13,882 nt of DNA from JBDKJS01 sp039806065 (GTDB taxonomy: Bacteria > Bacteroidota > Bacteroidia > AKYH767-A > 2013-40CM-41-45). The translations under genes and the position numbers were made by a program. Under the pieces are notes generated by a model. It saw only the letters and a program-made list of their open reading frames with translations. It was not told where the DNA came from and did no database searches. The stretch lies in assembly GCA_039806065.1 (NCBI GenBank), contig JBDKJS010000053.1:1-13882 (forward strand). The letters are read 5' to 3'. Below, piece after piece: positions 1-7,245 of this stretch. Positions within the stretch are counted from its first letter, which is position 1. Each line of letters opens with the position of its first letter.

Positions 1-78
1 ACTTTAATTTTTTAGCAATTGAGCAATAGGAAATTCAACGAATGAAACATAACTTTCGGAAGAAAAAACAAGCACACA

Positions 79-516
79 ATGCTTAATATAGCTTCCGTAA
101 TTACCAATTTAGCATGTATAATTTACCATTCGTTTCTGTGCCCCTATATAGGAGGACCTGCAGTGTATGAAGCCAGAGCAATTATATATTCTCAAGATGC
201 TAATTTAGTTTTTGATGACCAGGATTTGTATGCCAATGTAGCAATGAGAAAAAGAAAGGATTTAGTGAATGCTACTTTTAATAATTCACTTAAAATATAT
301 CCAAATCCGGCTTCAACAATTTTAAATTTTTCAGGCAGCTTCGAAGGCGAAGTACAGTTGATAGTAGAATCTGTTATTGGTGAAACAATTTTAAATGAAA
401 TAACAGTGAGTGGAAATTCTGTTTCTGTTGCCAATATAGAAAATGGAATATATCTATATACAATAATTGCAAATGGCCAAATAAGAGGCCAAGGGAAAAT
501 TGCTATAGTGCATTAA
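79..516 (+). CDS. Short T9SS-tail protein, probably a truncated C-terminal remnant
   Basis: The 145-residue product has a clear C-terminal T9SS type A sorting domain from about residue 72 (IYPNPAS at 73-79, then beta-strand pattern and a GIYLYTI motif near 123-129). Residues 21-33 (CPYIGGPAVYEAR) match a module seen just before the sorting domain of the ORF at the right edge of this window (CPLLGGSAVYDAR). T9SS substrates normally need an N-terminal Sec signal peptide; here the N-terminus has no basic n-region, and the alignment shows it corresponds to internal sequence of a longer protein. The first 78 bases have stops in this frame, so no longer reading frame exists in the window. A weak -7-like box (TAACTTTC, 50-57) lies upstream. 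It is best read as a tail fragment or decayed gene; whether it is expressed is unknown. The start codon is the first ATG in frame and is uncertain. Confidence 0.55.
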   Translation: MLNIASVITNLACIIYHSFLCPYIGGPAVYEARAIIYSQDANLVFDDQDLYANVAMRKRKDLVNATFNNSLKIYPNPASTILNFSGSFEGEVQLIVESVIGETILNEITVSGNSVSVANIENGIYLYTIIANGQIRGQGKIAIVH

Positions 517-524
517 AACAACTG

Positions 525-558
525 CGCTCTCCTTGGATATTTTGGGGAGAGCGTTTTT
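525..558 (+). terminator. Rho-independent terminator after the T9SS-tail ORF
   Basis: A perfect 8-bp stem (CGCTCTCC 525-532 with GGAGAGCG 546-553) and a 13-nt loop are followed directly by TTTTT and a further T-rich stretch. It lies 8 nt after the stop at 516 and ends 12 nt before the next ATG at 571. Confidence 0.8.
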
Positions 559-570
559 ATTTTTTATGAA

Positions 571-2037
571 ATGAGAGTTAATTTAATCGCTTTTTTAATG
601 TTATTCTCTTCAGTGCTAAGTGCACAGTACAGAGATAAAGTATGGATGCTGGGTGGATATGGAATAAATAATTCCGGAATTAATTTTAATAATGGCATGG
701 CAGACACTTTTTCAGTAATCCGCGATTTAGAATTCTTCCTCACCAATGCCAGCATCTGCGACACAGCAGGCAATTTATTGTTCTATACCAATGGTCAACT
801 GTTATACAATCGTTTTCATCAACCGATGTTGAACAGCAGTAATTTTAATCCGGGGGCAGCAACACTTAACAATTATCCTTATGGTTTGAATATTAATCAG
901 GCTGTTTTGATATTGCCAAAACCCCAAACAGATTCTAGGTATAACTTATTTCATTTCTCCAGTGAACATTTTAATGCGCATTCTATAATAGAGGATCAAC
1001 CATTAGAGTTTTTTCAAAGTGTAATTGATATGGGTTTAGATAATGGCAGAGGAGCAATCACAGGAATAAAAAATCAAGTTATTTTGAATGATACATTAAG
1101 TCATGGTGCAATAGTGGGATGTAAACACGCCAATGGCCGCGATTGGTGGATAGTTCTTCATCGGTATTGGAACAATCAGTTTTATAAGTTTTTGTTAACA
1201 CCCGATACTATTTTTCAGTCCACACAATTTGAAGGCTCAAATGTTAGATATGATGTTTTTCTTGAAGCTTCATTCACTAGAGATGGAACGCGCTATGTCT
1301 ATATGAGCCAGTATCCCCAGATAGACCTTTTTGAGTTTGATCGCTGTTCCGGTGCGCTTACATTAAAAGAAGCACTTCCGAGTCCTGATACAAGTTTAGG
1401 AAACTTAGGGTGTGCATTTTCTCCAAATGGAGAGTTTCTTTATGTATGCAATAATCTAAATATTTATCAATATGATGTCACAGCTGCCAATGTTAATCAA
1501 AGTAGAATCTTAGTAGCCCAATGGGATGGTAGCAATGTTCAGGGATTTAATACAACTTTTTTCATGATGCAGTTAGCACCTGACAATAGGATATATGTAA
1601 GTACAGCACAAGGTACCAATGTGCTGCATGTCATCAACAGCCCTGATAGCGCAGGCATGGCCTGCAATGTGGTGCAGCAGGGTTTGGTACTGCCTTGGTA
1701 CAATGCCTTTAGCATGCCCAACCACACCAACTATGAGGTGGGGCCCATAGATGGCAGCCTGTGTGATAGTTTAGGTTTAAACAATGTGGCAGTCATTAAC
1801 CAAAGCCAACAGGCAAACAGCGTTACCGTTTTCCCCAACCCTTCGGCATCATGGTTCAATTTTCTTATTCAAAACGAAACGGTGAGCAGTGTAACGGTTT
1901 ATAATTTGTTTGGAGAGGTTACCGTTACCAGCACCAAGCCAAATATTAATTTGAGTGGCGAACCTAGTGGAGTTTATCTTTACAGAGTTAAAACAAGGAG
2001 CGGGAAGGAGTTTAGAGGCAAGCTTCAAAAATTGTAA
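571..2037 (+). CDS. Secreted beta-propeller-like protein with T9SS type A sorting domain
   Basis: The 488-residue product begins with a Sec signal peptide (basic R2, hydrophobic 4-17, likely cleavage after Ala18). The middle, roughly residues 25-390, has repeated strand patterns typical of the WD40/YVTN-like propellers of Bacteroidota surface proteins, for example FSPNGEFLYV and LAPDNRIYVS, where a blade begins with S/A-P-D/N-G/N-x-x-Y-V. Residues about 419-488 form the T9SS sorting domain (VFPNPS at 420-425, a VYNLFGE strand, GVYLYRV near the end). It is therefore expected to cross the outer membrane through T9SS and to be cell-surface attached or released. No catalytic motif was recognised, so the specific function is unknown. 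The start ATG sits immediately after a terminator T-tract; an ATG at 566 is followed by a stop after one codon and is not used. GC content rises sharply in the last third (see findings). Confidence 0.88.
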   Translation: MRVNLIAFLMLFSSVLSAQYRDKVWMLGGYGINNSGINFNNGMADTFSVIRDLEFFLTNASICDTAGNLLFYTNGQLLYNRFHQPMLNSSNFNPGAATLNNYPYGLNINQAVLILPKPQTDSRYNLFHFSSEHFNAHSIIEDQPLEFFQSVIDMGLDNGRGAITGIKNQVILNDTLSHGAIVGCKHANGRDWWIVLHRYWNNQFYKFLLTPDTIFQSTQFEGSNVRYDVFLEASFTRDGTRYVYMSQYPQIDLFEFDRCSGALTLKEALPSPDTSLGNLGCAFSPNGEFLYVCNNLNIYQYDVTAANVNQSRILVAQWDGSNVQGFNTTFFMMQLAPDNRIYVSTAQGTNVLHVINSPDSAGMACNVVQQGLVLPWYNAFSMPNHTNYEVGPIDGSLCDSLGLNNVAVINQSQQANSVTVFPNPSASWFNFLIQNETVSSVTVYNLFGEVTVTSTKPNINLSGEPSGVYLYRVKTRSGKEFRGKLQKL

Positions 2038-2052
2038 AAGGTGAATAGCTGG

Positions 2053-2222
2053 CCCTGCGGCCCGGGGTGAGCGGATTAGCTGCCACCAAAAAAAACTTTT
2101 TTTGTGGCACTATGAGCGAACACCGGCACTGCTGCTGATGAGTGGCGGTGGTGGTGATGCCGCCCAAAAAAAATGGGGATACTAGTAGGGGGAATAAAAA
2201 AAGCTACCTGGTGTGGTAGCTT
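2053..2222 (-). repeat. Intergenic repeat element, copy A (about 170 bp)
   Basis: The inverse complement of this stretch recurs at 13163-13333. The core 2053-2180 aligns by eye with 13205-13333 with four substitutions (at 2085, 2118, 2165, 2175) and one 1-nt indel near 2104. The outer part contains a diverged 12-nt segment of equal length and then a homologous terminator hairpin (2201-2222). Inside the core are a near-perfect hairpin with an A8/T7 stem (2081-2107), a 9-bp stem with one mismatch (2121-2150), and an overlapping GGCGG/CCGCC pair (2144-2164). No open reading frame of note lies in it. It fills the space between the 3' end of the propeller gene and the tRNA-Glu terminator. Confidence 0.9.
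2194..2222 (-). terminator. Rho-independent terminator of tRNA-Glu
   Basis: Read on the minus strand, AAGCTACC (2222-2215) pairs perfectly with GGTAGCTT (2208-2201) around a 6-nt loop and runs into a T tract down to 2196. It starts 7 nt after the CCA end of the tRNA. The hairpin is homologous to the one after wecC. Confidence 0.88.
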
Positions 2223-2228
2223 AATTGT

Positions 2229-2303
2229 TGGTAGCCCGTACGAGAATCGAACTCGTGTTTTATCCGTGAAAGGGATACGTCCTAACCCCTAGACGAACGG
2301 GCC
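2229..2303 (-). tRNA. tRNA-Glu, anticodon TTC, CCA encoded
   Basis: The minus strand folds as a complete 75-nt tRNA. The 7-bp acceptor stem is GGCCCGT with ACGGGCT (first pair G-U). The anticodon stem TATCC/GGATA encloses the loop CTTTCAC with anticodon TTC, and the T-arm is ACGAG-TTCGATT-CTCGT. The discriminator is A and the CCA tail is encoded at 2231-2229. The D-loop GTCTAGGGGTTAGGAC is typical of bacterial tRNA-Glu. It decodes GAA/GAG and also supplies glutamyl-tRNA for tetrapyrrole synthesis where the C5 pathway is used. It stands alone, not in a tRNA cluster, with its own promoter and terminator. Confidence 0.97.
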
Positions 2304-2328
2304 ATGTTTCTTTAATTTTTGCGGGCTG

Positions 2329-2358
2329 CAAATGTAATTATTTATATTATTTACACAA
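2329..2358 (-). promoter_or_regulatory. Bacteroidota-type promoter for tRNA-Glu
   Basis: On the minus strand TTG (2358-2356), a 19-nt spacer and TACATTTG (2336-2329) match the phylum's -33/-7 consensus TTG-N(17-23)-TAnnTTTG exactly. The expected start point near 2322 would give a leader of about 19 nt before the tRNA. The 79-bp gap 2304-2382 holds this promoter and nothing else that I see. Confidence 0.72.
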
Positions 2359-2382
2359 AAAATCTTTTTGAACTAGCGGAAT

Positions 2383-4299
2383 TTAATTGTTGAGATGGAT
2401 TTTGATAGTGCCTTCAGCTAGTTCGAAAATGATTTGACGGCCGTCTTGAAAATATTTAATGCCTTCGGGTTCAACGGCCTTTACACTGCTGCGCCAAGGA
2501 AGCCGAAGGGCTAGGCCTTCCATTCGTTTGGGTACATTGAGCAGTACGGTGCGATTGCCAACAGGGCCATCCACATCAAGGGTAACTTCATTGCGGGCTA
2601 TCCACCATTCGCCAAAGTCGCGCAGGGTTCCAAACCATGCCTGGTCTTTCATGGCCTTGTAAAATTTGGGTAGTGCTGCTGTGGAAAGGGGGTTGGCGTG
2701 GACTTGGGCAATGTAGCATCCACCGTAGGTGGCTATTTTTTTTGCCAGGGCTATGGCTGATTGGACTCGCTGGCCATGGTAGGGTGGTATGTTATCATCG
2801 TCAGTGATGGGTAACTCAAACACTTCGGTTTCCATGTCATATTCTTTATTGTAATTGAGCTGAAGTGGGAAGTGGGATAGGGTGCTATTGGCCGGAATAG
2901 AGCTGCTAAAGCGATAGCCGCAGGCTATCATACTCTGTGGAAGGCTATAAGGGGTATAGCAATAGTTGCTTCTAAAGCTGCCCACCGTTTGGTTGGTTAC
3001 AAACTGATCTATAAGGTATTTGCTTATGCGCATTTCGCCAAATATGGTGCCTTTGTAAGTTTTCTCGGGCGCCATTACATAGGGGCGGTAGTTGGGGTAC
3101 TGCTCCTTGCCTGTGCCTTGTTCAAATTGATCGAAAAGGGGTGAGCCGGAAACTGTATTGCTAGCTACCTCATGTCCGGTGGCAACCAGCTTGTTAAGTT
3201 CTTTGAGGTCGTTGGTGGAATTGATCAAGCGGGGTCTATAGTCTTTGATGTAACGTGTTTGGGTAAAGTAGGTGCTGTGCAGGCCCATGCTACGTTCTGT
3301 TTGTGCTAACTTGATGCTAGCTGCCATGCTGCCTTTAAAGTCTATATTGTGGGTAATGATTACGCTCAGTGATTTGTCGTAAGGTACTGTTTGAATAATC
3401 ACAGACTGCCGATCGTATTGTAAATAGATGTTTTTGATGAGGCGCATCATGACATCAATGGTGGGCTCAAACCCATTGGCTTTGGTACGATTAAATTCAT
3501 CGTGCCGGTTATTGTGTGCCTTTAGTAAAATGAATCCCATATCGAACCCGATGGCAATAGCGGTGCCTCCTTGATAGGGTTTTTCGACAATGGCTGCTGA
3601 GCGGTCTTCATAGGTGGCAAGGGGTTTCAACTCAGGATCGCTGTAGCTATAGGTGCCAATGGTTTCTTTAAAAAGTCTTTTGTTACCAATAGAAATGGTT
3701 GACTCAGCGGGGTCTTTAAATTCGGCTGTGGGGCCTATGCTATCAGCTTTAAAGTGTACTTCAAAGTGTTGCTTGCTGGGGAGTGCTTCTTTGAAACCAA
3801 AAACTTCATTGAGTGCGCCCAATACGCTGAAGCCGATGAGTGTGCCACCACTGCGAGGATAGGCTGCCAGGGCTTGGAGCGCTTCAGGCGAAAGGGCCGC
3901 ACCTGATATGATGGGATAGGCAATGACCACCTTATGTTGAATGGCTCGTTGGTAATCATTAGTGATGAGAAAGGGCACGCCAATGGTTTTAAGCCCATGG
4001 ACCAAGCCTAGCCATGCGCTATTGGTATCGGTAAGTAGGATGGCTATTCTGCTAGTGCTGCCGGTGGTGTAGCGCTGCCAAGGTGTTGGAATACGGCTGG
4101 TAAAATCAGCAAGATAATCAGGGCCTTTAAGGCCGTTGATGGTGAACACTTCCGATTTTAATACATCATACTGTTCAGGAAATTCACTTTTGTTCATGGT
4201 GGCTATGGCATCGCCTGCTTTATCGCCACAGCTGGTAAGGATCAAGGTGAAGAAGGAAAGTGATATGAAAAAATACTTTCGGAAGGAAGGGTTGTGCAT
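2383..4299 (-). CDS. Lipoprotein with NodB/polysaccharide-deacetylase-like domain, probably catalytically inactive
   Basis: The 638-residue product starts with a lipoprotein signal peptide: basic n-region, hydrophobic 9-21, lipobox LTSC with Cys24 followed by Gly25. Residues about 84-290 form an alpha/beta domain of the glutamine-amidotransferase-like kind seen N-terminal to some Bacteroidota deacetylases (RIAILLTD, GGTLIGF, GGTAIAIGFDMG). Residues about 310-570 follow the NodB order: ITHNID (315-320), a GLHSTYF strand (339-345), GHEVASNTVSG (375-385), an FRSNY segment (442-446) and an ACGYRFSSS strand (459-467), then QVHAN (532-536) and a WW helix (565-566). In active enzymes the first motif is T-H-D-x-D/E and the second is S-H-T-x-x-H; here Asn317, Asn381 and Gly385 replace the catalytic Asp and both zinc-binding His. 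I infer a polysaccharide-binding or scaffolding role rather than deacetylation. It lies 75 bp downstream of the ABC permease on the same strand. Confidence 0.8.
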   Translation of the reverse strand: MHNPSFRKYFFISLSFFTLILTSCGDKAGDAIATMNKSEFPEQYDVLKSEVFTINGLKGPDYLADFTSRIPTPWQRYTTGSTSRIAILLTDTNSAWLGLVHGLKTIGVPFLITNDYQRAIQHKVVIAYPIISGAALSPEALQALAAYPRSGGTLIGFSVLGALNEVFGFKEALPSKQHFEVHFKADSIGPTAEFKDPAESTISIGNKRLFKETIGTYSYSDPELKPLATYEDRSAAIVEKPYQGGTAIAIGFDMGFILLKAHNNRHDEFNRTKANGFEPTIDVMMRLIKNIYLQYDRQSVIIQTVPYDKSLSVIITHNIDFKGSMAASIKLAQTERSMGLHSTYFTQTRYIKDYRPRLINSTNDLKELNKLVATGHEVASNTVSGSPLFDQFEQGTGKEQYPNYRPYVMAPEKTYKGTIFGEMRISKYLIDQFVTNQTVGSFRSNYCYTPYSLPQSMIACGYRFSSSIPANSTLSHFPLQLNYNKEYDMETEVFELPITDDDNIPPYHGQRVQSAIALAKKIATYGGCYIAQVHANPLSTAALPKFYKAMKDQAWFGTLRDFGEWWIARNEVTLDVDGPVGNRTVLLNVPKRMEGLALRLPWRSSVKAVEPEGIKYFQDGRQIIFELAEGTIKIHLNN

Positions 4300-4303
4300 G
4301 CAG

Positions 4304-4311
4304 CAAACCTA
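4304..4311 (-). promoter_or_regulatory. Possible -7 box next to the lipoprotein start
   Basis: TAGGTTTG matches TAnnTTTG but sits only 4 nt before the ATG, and no TTG lies at the -33 distance. If real, the mRNA would be leaderless; it may equally be chance, with the gene co-transcribed with the permease. The gap 4300-4374 also holds a 7-bp stem (4344-4350 with 4373-4379) without a T tract. Confidence 0.28.
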
Positions 4312-4374
4312 AAGAATAATGCTGGGGCCTTTTATGATGGGTTTAGTTGATTGCTTACATAGCCTTGTTGAAAA

Positions 4375-5637
4375 TCAACCATTGCTGCGGATTGCCTCTA
4401 CCGGATCTAGGTGTGCAGCCATGTAGGCAGGTATGAATCCACTTACCAAACCAGTGATGCTAGCAATGACCAAACCCAAGCTGAGGTTATTAAGTGTGAG
4501 GGTAAAATTAAACCCATCGCCACCAAATGAACTATTGGCTAATAGTGATAAGAAGAATATGAGGATCAAACCTACCAAAGCACCCATGAGGCATAGCAGA
4601 ATGGATTCTACCAAAAATTGCAATAGGATAAAATAATTTTTAGCTCCAAGTGATTTTTGAATACCTATAATGCTGGTGCGTTCGCGCACGCTCACAAACA
4701 TGATATTGGCAATGCCAAATGCACCCACCACAGTGGATAGCCCTCCTATAAAAATGCCTATGATGCCTATGGTATCAAACATGCTCTGCAGACCGTTGGT
4801 AATGAGACTGGCTTCATTAAGTGCAAAATTATCGTCCTGGCTGGGTTGCAACCTGCGTACTCCACGCATGGCGCCTCGTAGCTCGTCTTTCATCTCAGTG
4901 AGGGTGATGCCTTCTTTCGCTTTCACTAGAATTTGCGGTCCAAAATTTTCAGAGCGAAGGTTTACTAAACTCCGTGCATAATTGAGGGGTATCATCACCT
5001 TATCGTCACTACTGTTTTCTACCATACTTTTTCCTTCGCGTTTCATGGTGCCTATCACCGTTAGTTTCTTGCCTTTTATGGTTATGGTTTTATCCATGGC
5101 ATCGCCATTTGGAAAAAGACTGCTGCTTACATCATCGCCAAGGATGGCTACCGGCCTGCCTGCGATCACTTCTGATTCGGTAAAATACCGGCCCGATACC
5201 AATTCGAAATTTTTTATCTTGTTATATTCATAGCTTATGGGAAGCACGGTTACATTTTCTACAGCATTGCTTTCATATTTAACTACCTGCCCGTTGATAT
5301 ATGCCACAAAGGCTATGGCGCCACTGGTGTTCAGCTTGCGATTGAGCTCGGTCATTTCTTTTTGATTGACCAATGGCCTATTTACAAATTTCCACCATGG
5401 ATAATTGTCGCCAAACAGCCATGGCCACTTTTCTACATACACTACAGAATTACCTAACGATGCCACATCAGCTCGCATTTTGTTTTCTAAAGCATCAGTA
5501 GCGGTAAATACTGCAATAATGGAAAAAATACCTATGGTGATGCCTAGCAAACTTAGCAAGGTGCGTAGCTTATTGGCTCGCAGGGCTTGCAGGGCAAAAC
5601 TAATACTCTCAGAAAATAATTTTAAAAATATTCTCAT
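4375..5637 (-). CDS. ABC transporter permease, MacB/FtsX type
   Basis: The 420-residue inner-membrane protein has the MacB_PCD plus FtsX layout. TM1 is at about 25-47 (following LRANKLRTLLSLLGITIG, the usual entry motif), an extracytoplasmic domain spans about 48-285, and three C-terminal helices lie near 288-315, 340-368 and 384-405. The FtsX signature NIMFVSVRERTSIIGIQKSLGAK is split here as NIMFVSVRER (311-320) and IGIQKSLGAK (324-333); the end PAYMAAHLDPVEAIR is also characteristic. Such permeases pair with a LolD/MacB-type ATPase and work as mechanotransmitters for export of lipoproteins, peptides or toxic compounds; no ATPase is in the window. I chose ATG 5637 over an in-frame TTG at 5649 because that TTG overlaps a perfect -7 box. 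It is divergent from purH. Confidence 0.88.
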   Translation of the reverse strand: MRIFLKLFSESISFALQALRANKLRTLLSLLGITIGIFSIIAVFTATDALENKMRADVASLGNSVVYVEKWPWLFGDNYPWWKFVNRPLVNQKEMTELNRKLNTSGAIAFVAYINGQVVKYESNAVENVTVLPISYEYNKIKNFELVSGRYFTESEVIAGRPVAILGDDVSSSLFPNGDAMDKTITIKGKKLTVIGTMKREGKSMVENSSDDKVMIPLNYARSLVNLRSENFGPQILVKAKEGITLTEMKDELRGAMRGVRRLQPSQDDNFALNEASLITNGLQSMFDTIGIIGIFIGGLSTVVGAFGIANIMFVSVRERTSIIGIQKSLGAKNYFILLQFLVESILLCLMGALVGLILIFFLSLLANSSFGGDGFNFTLTLNNLSLGLVIASITGLVSGFIPAYMAAHLDPVEAIRSNG

Positions 5638-5647
5638 AAAACTTTTC

Positions 5648-5655
5648 AAATGTAG
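5648..5655 (-). promoter_or_regulatory. -7 promoter box for the ABC permease
   Basis: TACATTTG on the minus strand matches TAnnTTTG exactly, ending 10 nt before the ATG at 5637. No clear -33 TTG is present at 19 nt. It would give a leader of only a few nucleotides. It lies in the 84-bp divergent gap shared with purH. Confidence 0.5.
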
Positions 5656-5688
5656 ATAAATAGTGCAAAACGGAAACTTAAATTTTGT

Positions 5689-5696
5689 TAATCTTG
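5689..5696 (+). promoter_or_regulatory. Candidate -7 box for purH
   Basis: TAATCTTG is one mismatch from TAnnTTTG and lies 25 nt before the purH ATG. No matching -33 TTG was found. Confidence 0.3.
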
Positions 5697-5721
5697 CGGC
5701 CTATTTAGCACTACAGCGCTC

Positions 5722-7245
5722 ATGATTGATTCTAAAAAAATTACGGCAGCATTAATTTCTGTGTACCACAAAACAGGCTTACAAGAGTTGGCAATGGCAT
5801 TGCACCAGGCTGGTATTACCATTTATGCTACCGGTGGTACTCAAGTTTTTTTAGAAGGGCTTAATGTGCCTGTGGTAGCAGTGGATTCGGTTACACAATT
5901 TCCTGAAGTGTTGGGAGGAAGGGTTAAAACATTGCATCCTAAAATTTTTGGTGGCATCCTTCACAGAAGATCATTCGAAAGTGATTTAGCTGAAGTGGTT
6001 ACACATCAAATTCCTACTATTGATATGGTAGTGGTAGATCTCTACCCTTTTGAACAAACTGTGGCTAATGGTGGCACTGAGAATGATATCATAGAAAAGA
6101 TAGATGTGGGCGGTGTATCACTTATAAGAGCTGCTGCAAAAAATTTTAATGATGTACTGATCATTCCTGCGGTGGAGCATTACCCTGCCGCCATGCAAAT
6201 ATTGAATGCACAGCAGGCTAGCAGCACCCTTGCTCAAAGAAGAGATTTAGCTAAACATGCTTTTACCACTACTGCTAACTATGACGCTGCCATTCAACAA
6301 TATTTTTTAGATGGAACCAGTAAATCAATACCTGCAGTGCATGCTCATGAAACAGGACTGCGCTATGGCGAAAACCCTCACCAAAAGGCAGTATTCAGAG
6401 GTAAACTGGATGATACGGTATTACAATTGCATGGAAAAGATATTTCTTACAATAACCTTCTCGATATTGATGCAGCCATACAGCTCATAGCCGAATTTGA
6501 CGAAACTACCTTTGCTATTTTAAAGCACAACAACGCATGTGGTATCGCCAGCCGATCTACAGTAGCGGCAGCTTATCAGGCCGCATTGGCCTGCGATCCT
6601 ACCTCGGCATTTGGCGGAGTACTCATTACCAATGCCACTATTGAACATGATGCCGCTGCCTTAATCAATGATTTGTTTTGTGAAGTGGTTATTGCACCGC
6701 ATTTTACTGAAGATGCCTTGCAATTATTAAAAAGCAAAAAAAATAGGATACTACTAGTGGCCAAAAAAACAACTCCTATCAACAAGCTAATTAGGTCTGT
6801 GCTCAATGGTTGGCTAGAACAAGATCGTGACTCGACCATGGCCACTACTCATGATTGGAAGTTGGCTACAGTGATGCATCCCAATTCTAAACAAACTGAC
6901 GATTTGCTTTTTGCCAATAAAATTGTAAAACATACTAAAAGCAACACCATCGTACTAGCAGCGAACAAAACACTCGTAGCAAGCGGCACCGGTCAAACCA
7001 GCAGAGTGGATGCCTTGCAGCAAGCCATTTCTAAAGCCAAGTTTTTTAATTTTGATTTGCAACAAGCTGTTATGGCTAGCGATGCATTTTTCCCATTTCC
7101 TGATTGTGTGCAAATAGCCCATCATGCAGGTATTAAAGCCGTGATTCAGCCTGGAGGAAGTATCAAAGATCAAGAAAGCATTGATTATTGTAACGCTCAT
7201 CAAATGAGTATGGTCATTACCGGAATCAGACATTTCAAACACTAA
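5722..7245 (+). CDS. purH: Bifunctional AICAR formyltransferase / IMP cyclohydrolase
   Basis: PurH carries out the last two steps of de novo purine synthesis: AICAR plus 10-formyl-THF to FAICAR, then ring closure to IMP, in the cytoplasm as a dimer. The 507 residues match the family length. The N-terminal MGS-like cyclohydrolase domain (about 1-195) shows SVYHKTG (13-19), YATGGT (35-40), FPEVLGGRVKTLHPK (60-74) and GGILHRR (77-83). The transformylase domain (about 200-507) shows RYGENPHQ (214-221), the catalytic KHNNACG (268-274), SAFGGV (295-300), GQTSRVDA (424-431) and DAFFPFPD (454-461). All expected active-site segments are present. It starts 84 bp from the divergent permease start. FolD, encoded downstream in this window, supplies its formyl donor. 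Confidence 0.97.
   Translation: MIDSKKITAALISVYHKTGLQELAMALHQAGITIYATGGTQVFLEGLNVPVVAVDSVTQFPEVLGGRVKTLHPKIFGGILHRRSFESDLAEVVTHQIPTIDMVVVDLYPFEQTVANGGTENDIIEKIDVGGVSLIRAAAKNFNDVLIIPAVEHYPAAMQILNAQQASSTLAQRRDLAKHAFTTTANYDAAIQQYFLDGTSKSIPAVHAHETGLRYGENPHQKAVFRGKLDDTVLQLHGKDISYNNLLDIDAAIQLIAEFDETTFAILKHNNACGIASRSTVAAAYQAALACDPTSAFGGVLITNATIEHDAAALINDLFCEVVIAPHFTEDALQLLKSKKNRILLVAKKTTPINKLIRSVLNGWLEQDRDSTMATTHDWKLATVMHPNSKQTDDLLFANKIVKHTKSNTIVLAANKTLVASGTGQTSRVDALQQAISKAKFFNFDLQQAVMASDAFFPFPDCVQIAHHAGIKAVIQPGGSIKDQESIDYCNAHQMSMVITGIRHFKH

Noticed and set aside
2053..2222. Element as a classical MITE or IS remnant
   Set aside because: No terminal inverted repeats, target-site duplications or transposase fragments could be seen, so it is called only a repeat.
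2229..2303. tRNA-Glu as an integration (att) site for a mobile island
   Set aside because: No integrase is present and no duplicate of the tRNA 3' end occurs in the window; the repeat near it does not include tRNA sequence.
4344..4379. Hairpin between permease and lipoprotein as a terminator
   Set aside because: The 7-bp stem has a long loop and no T tract.
5638..5649. TTG start for the ABC permease
   Set aside because: The TTG is part of a perfect TACATTTG promoter box; ATG 5637 follows at a sensible distance.
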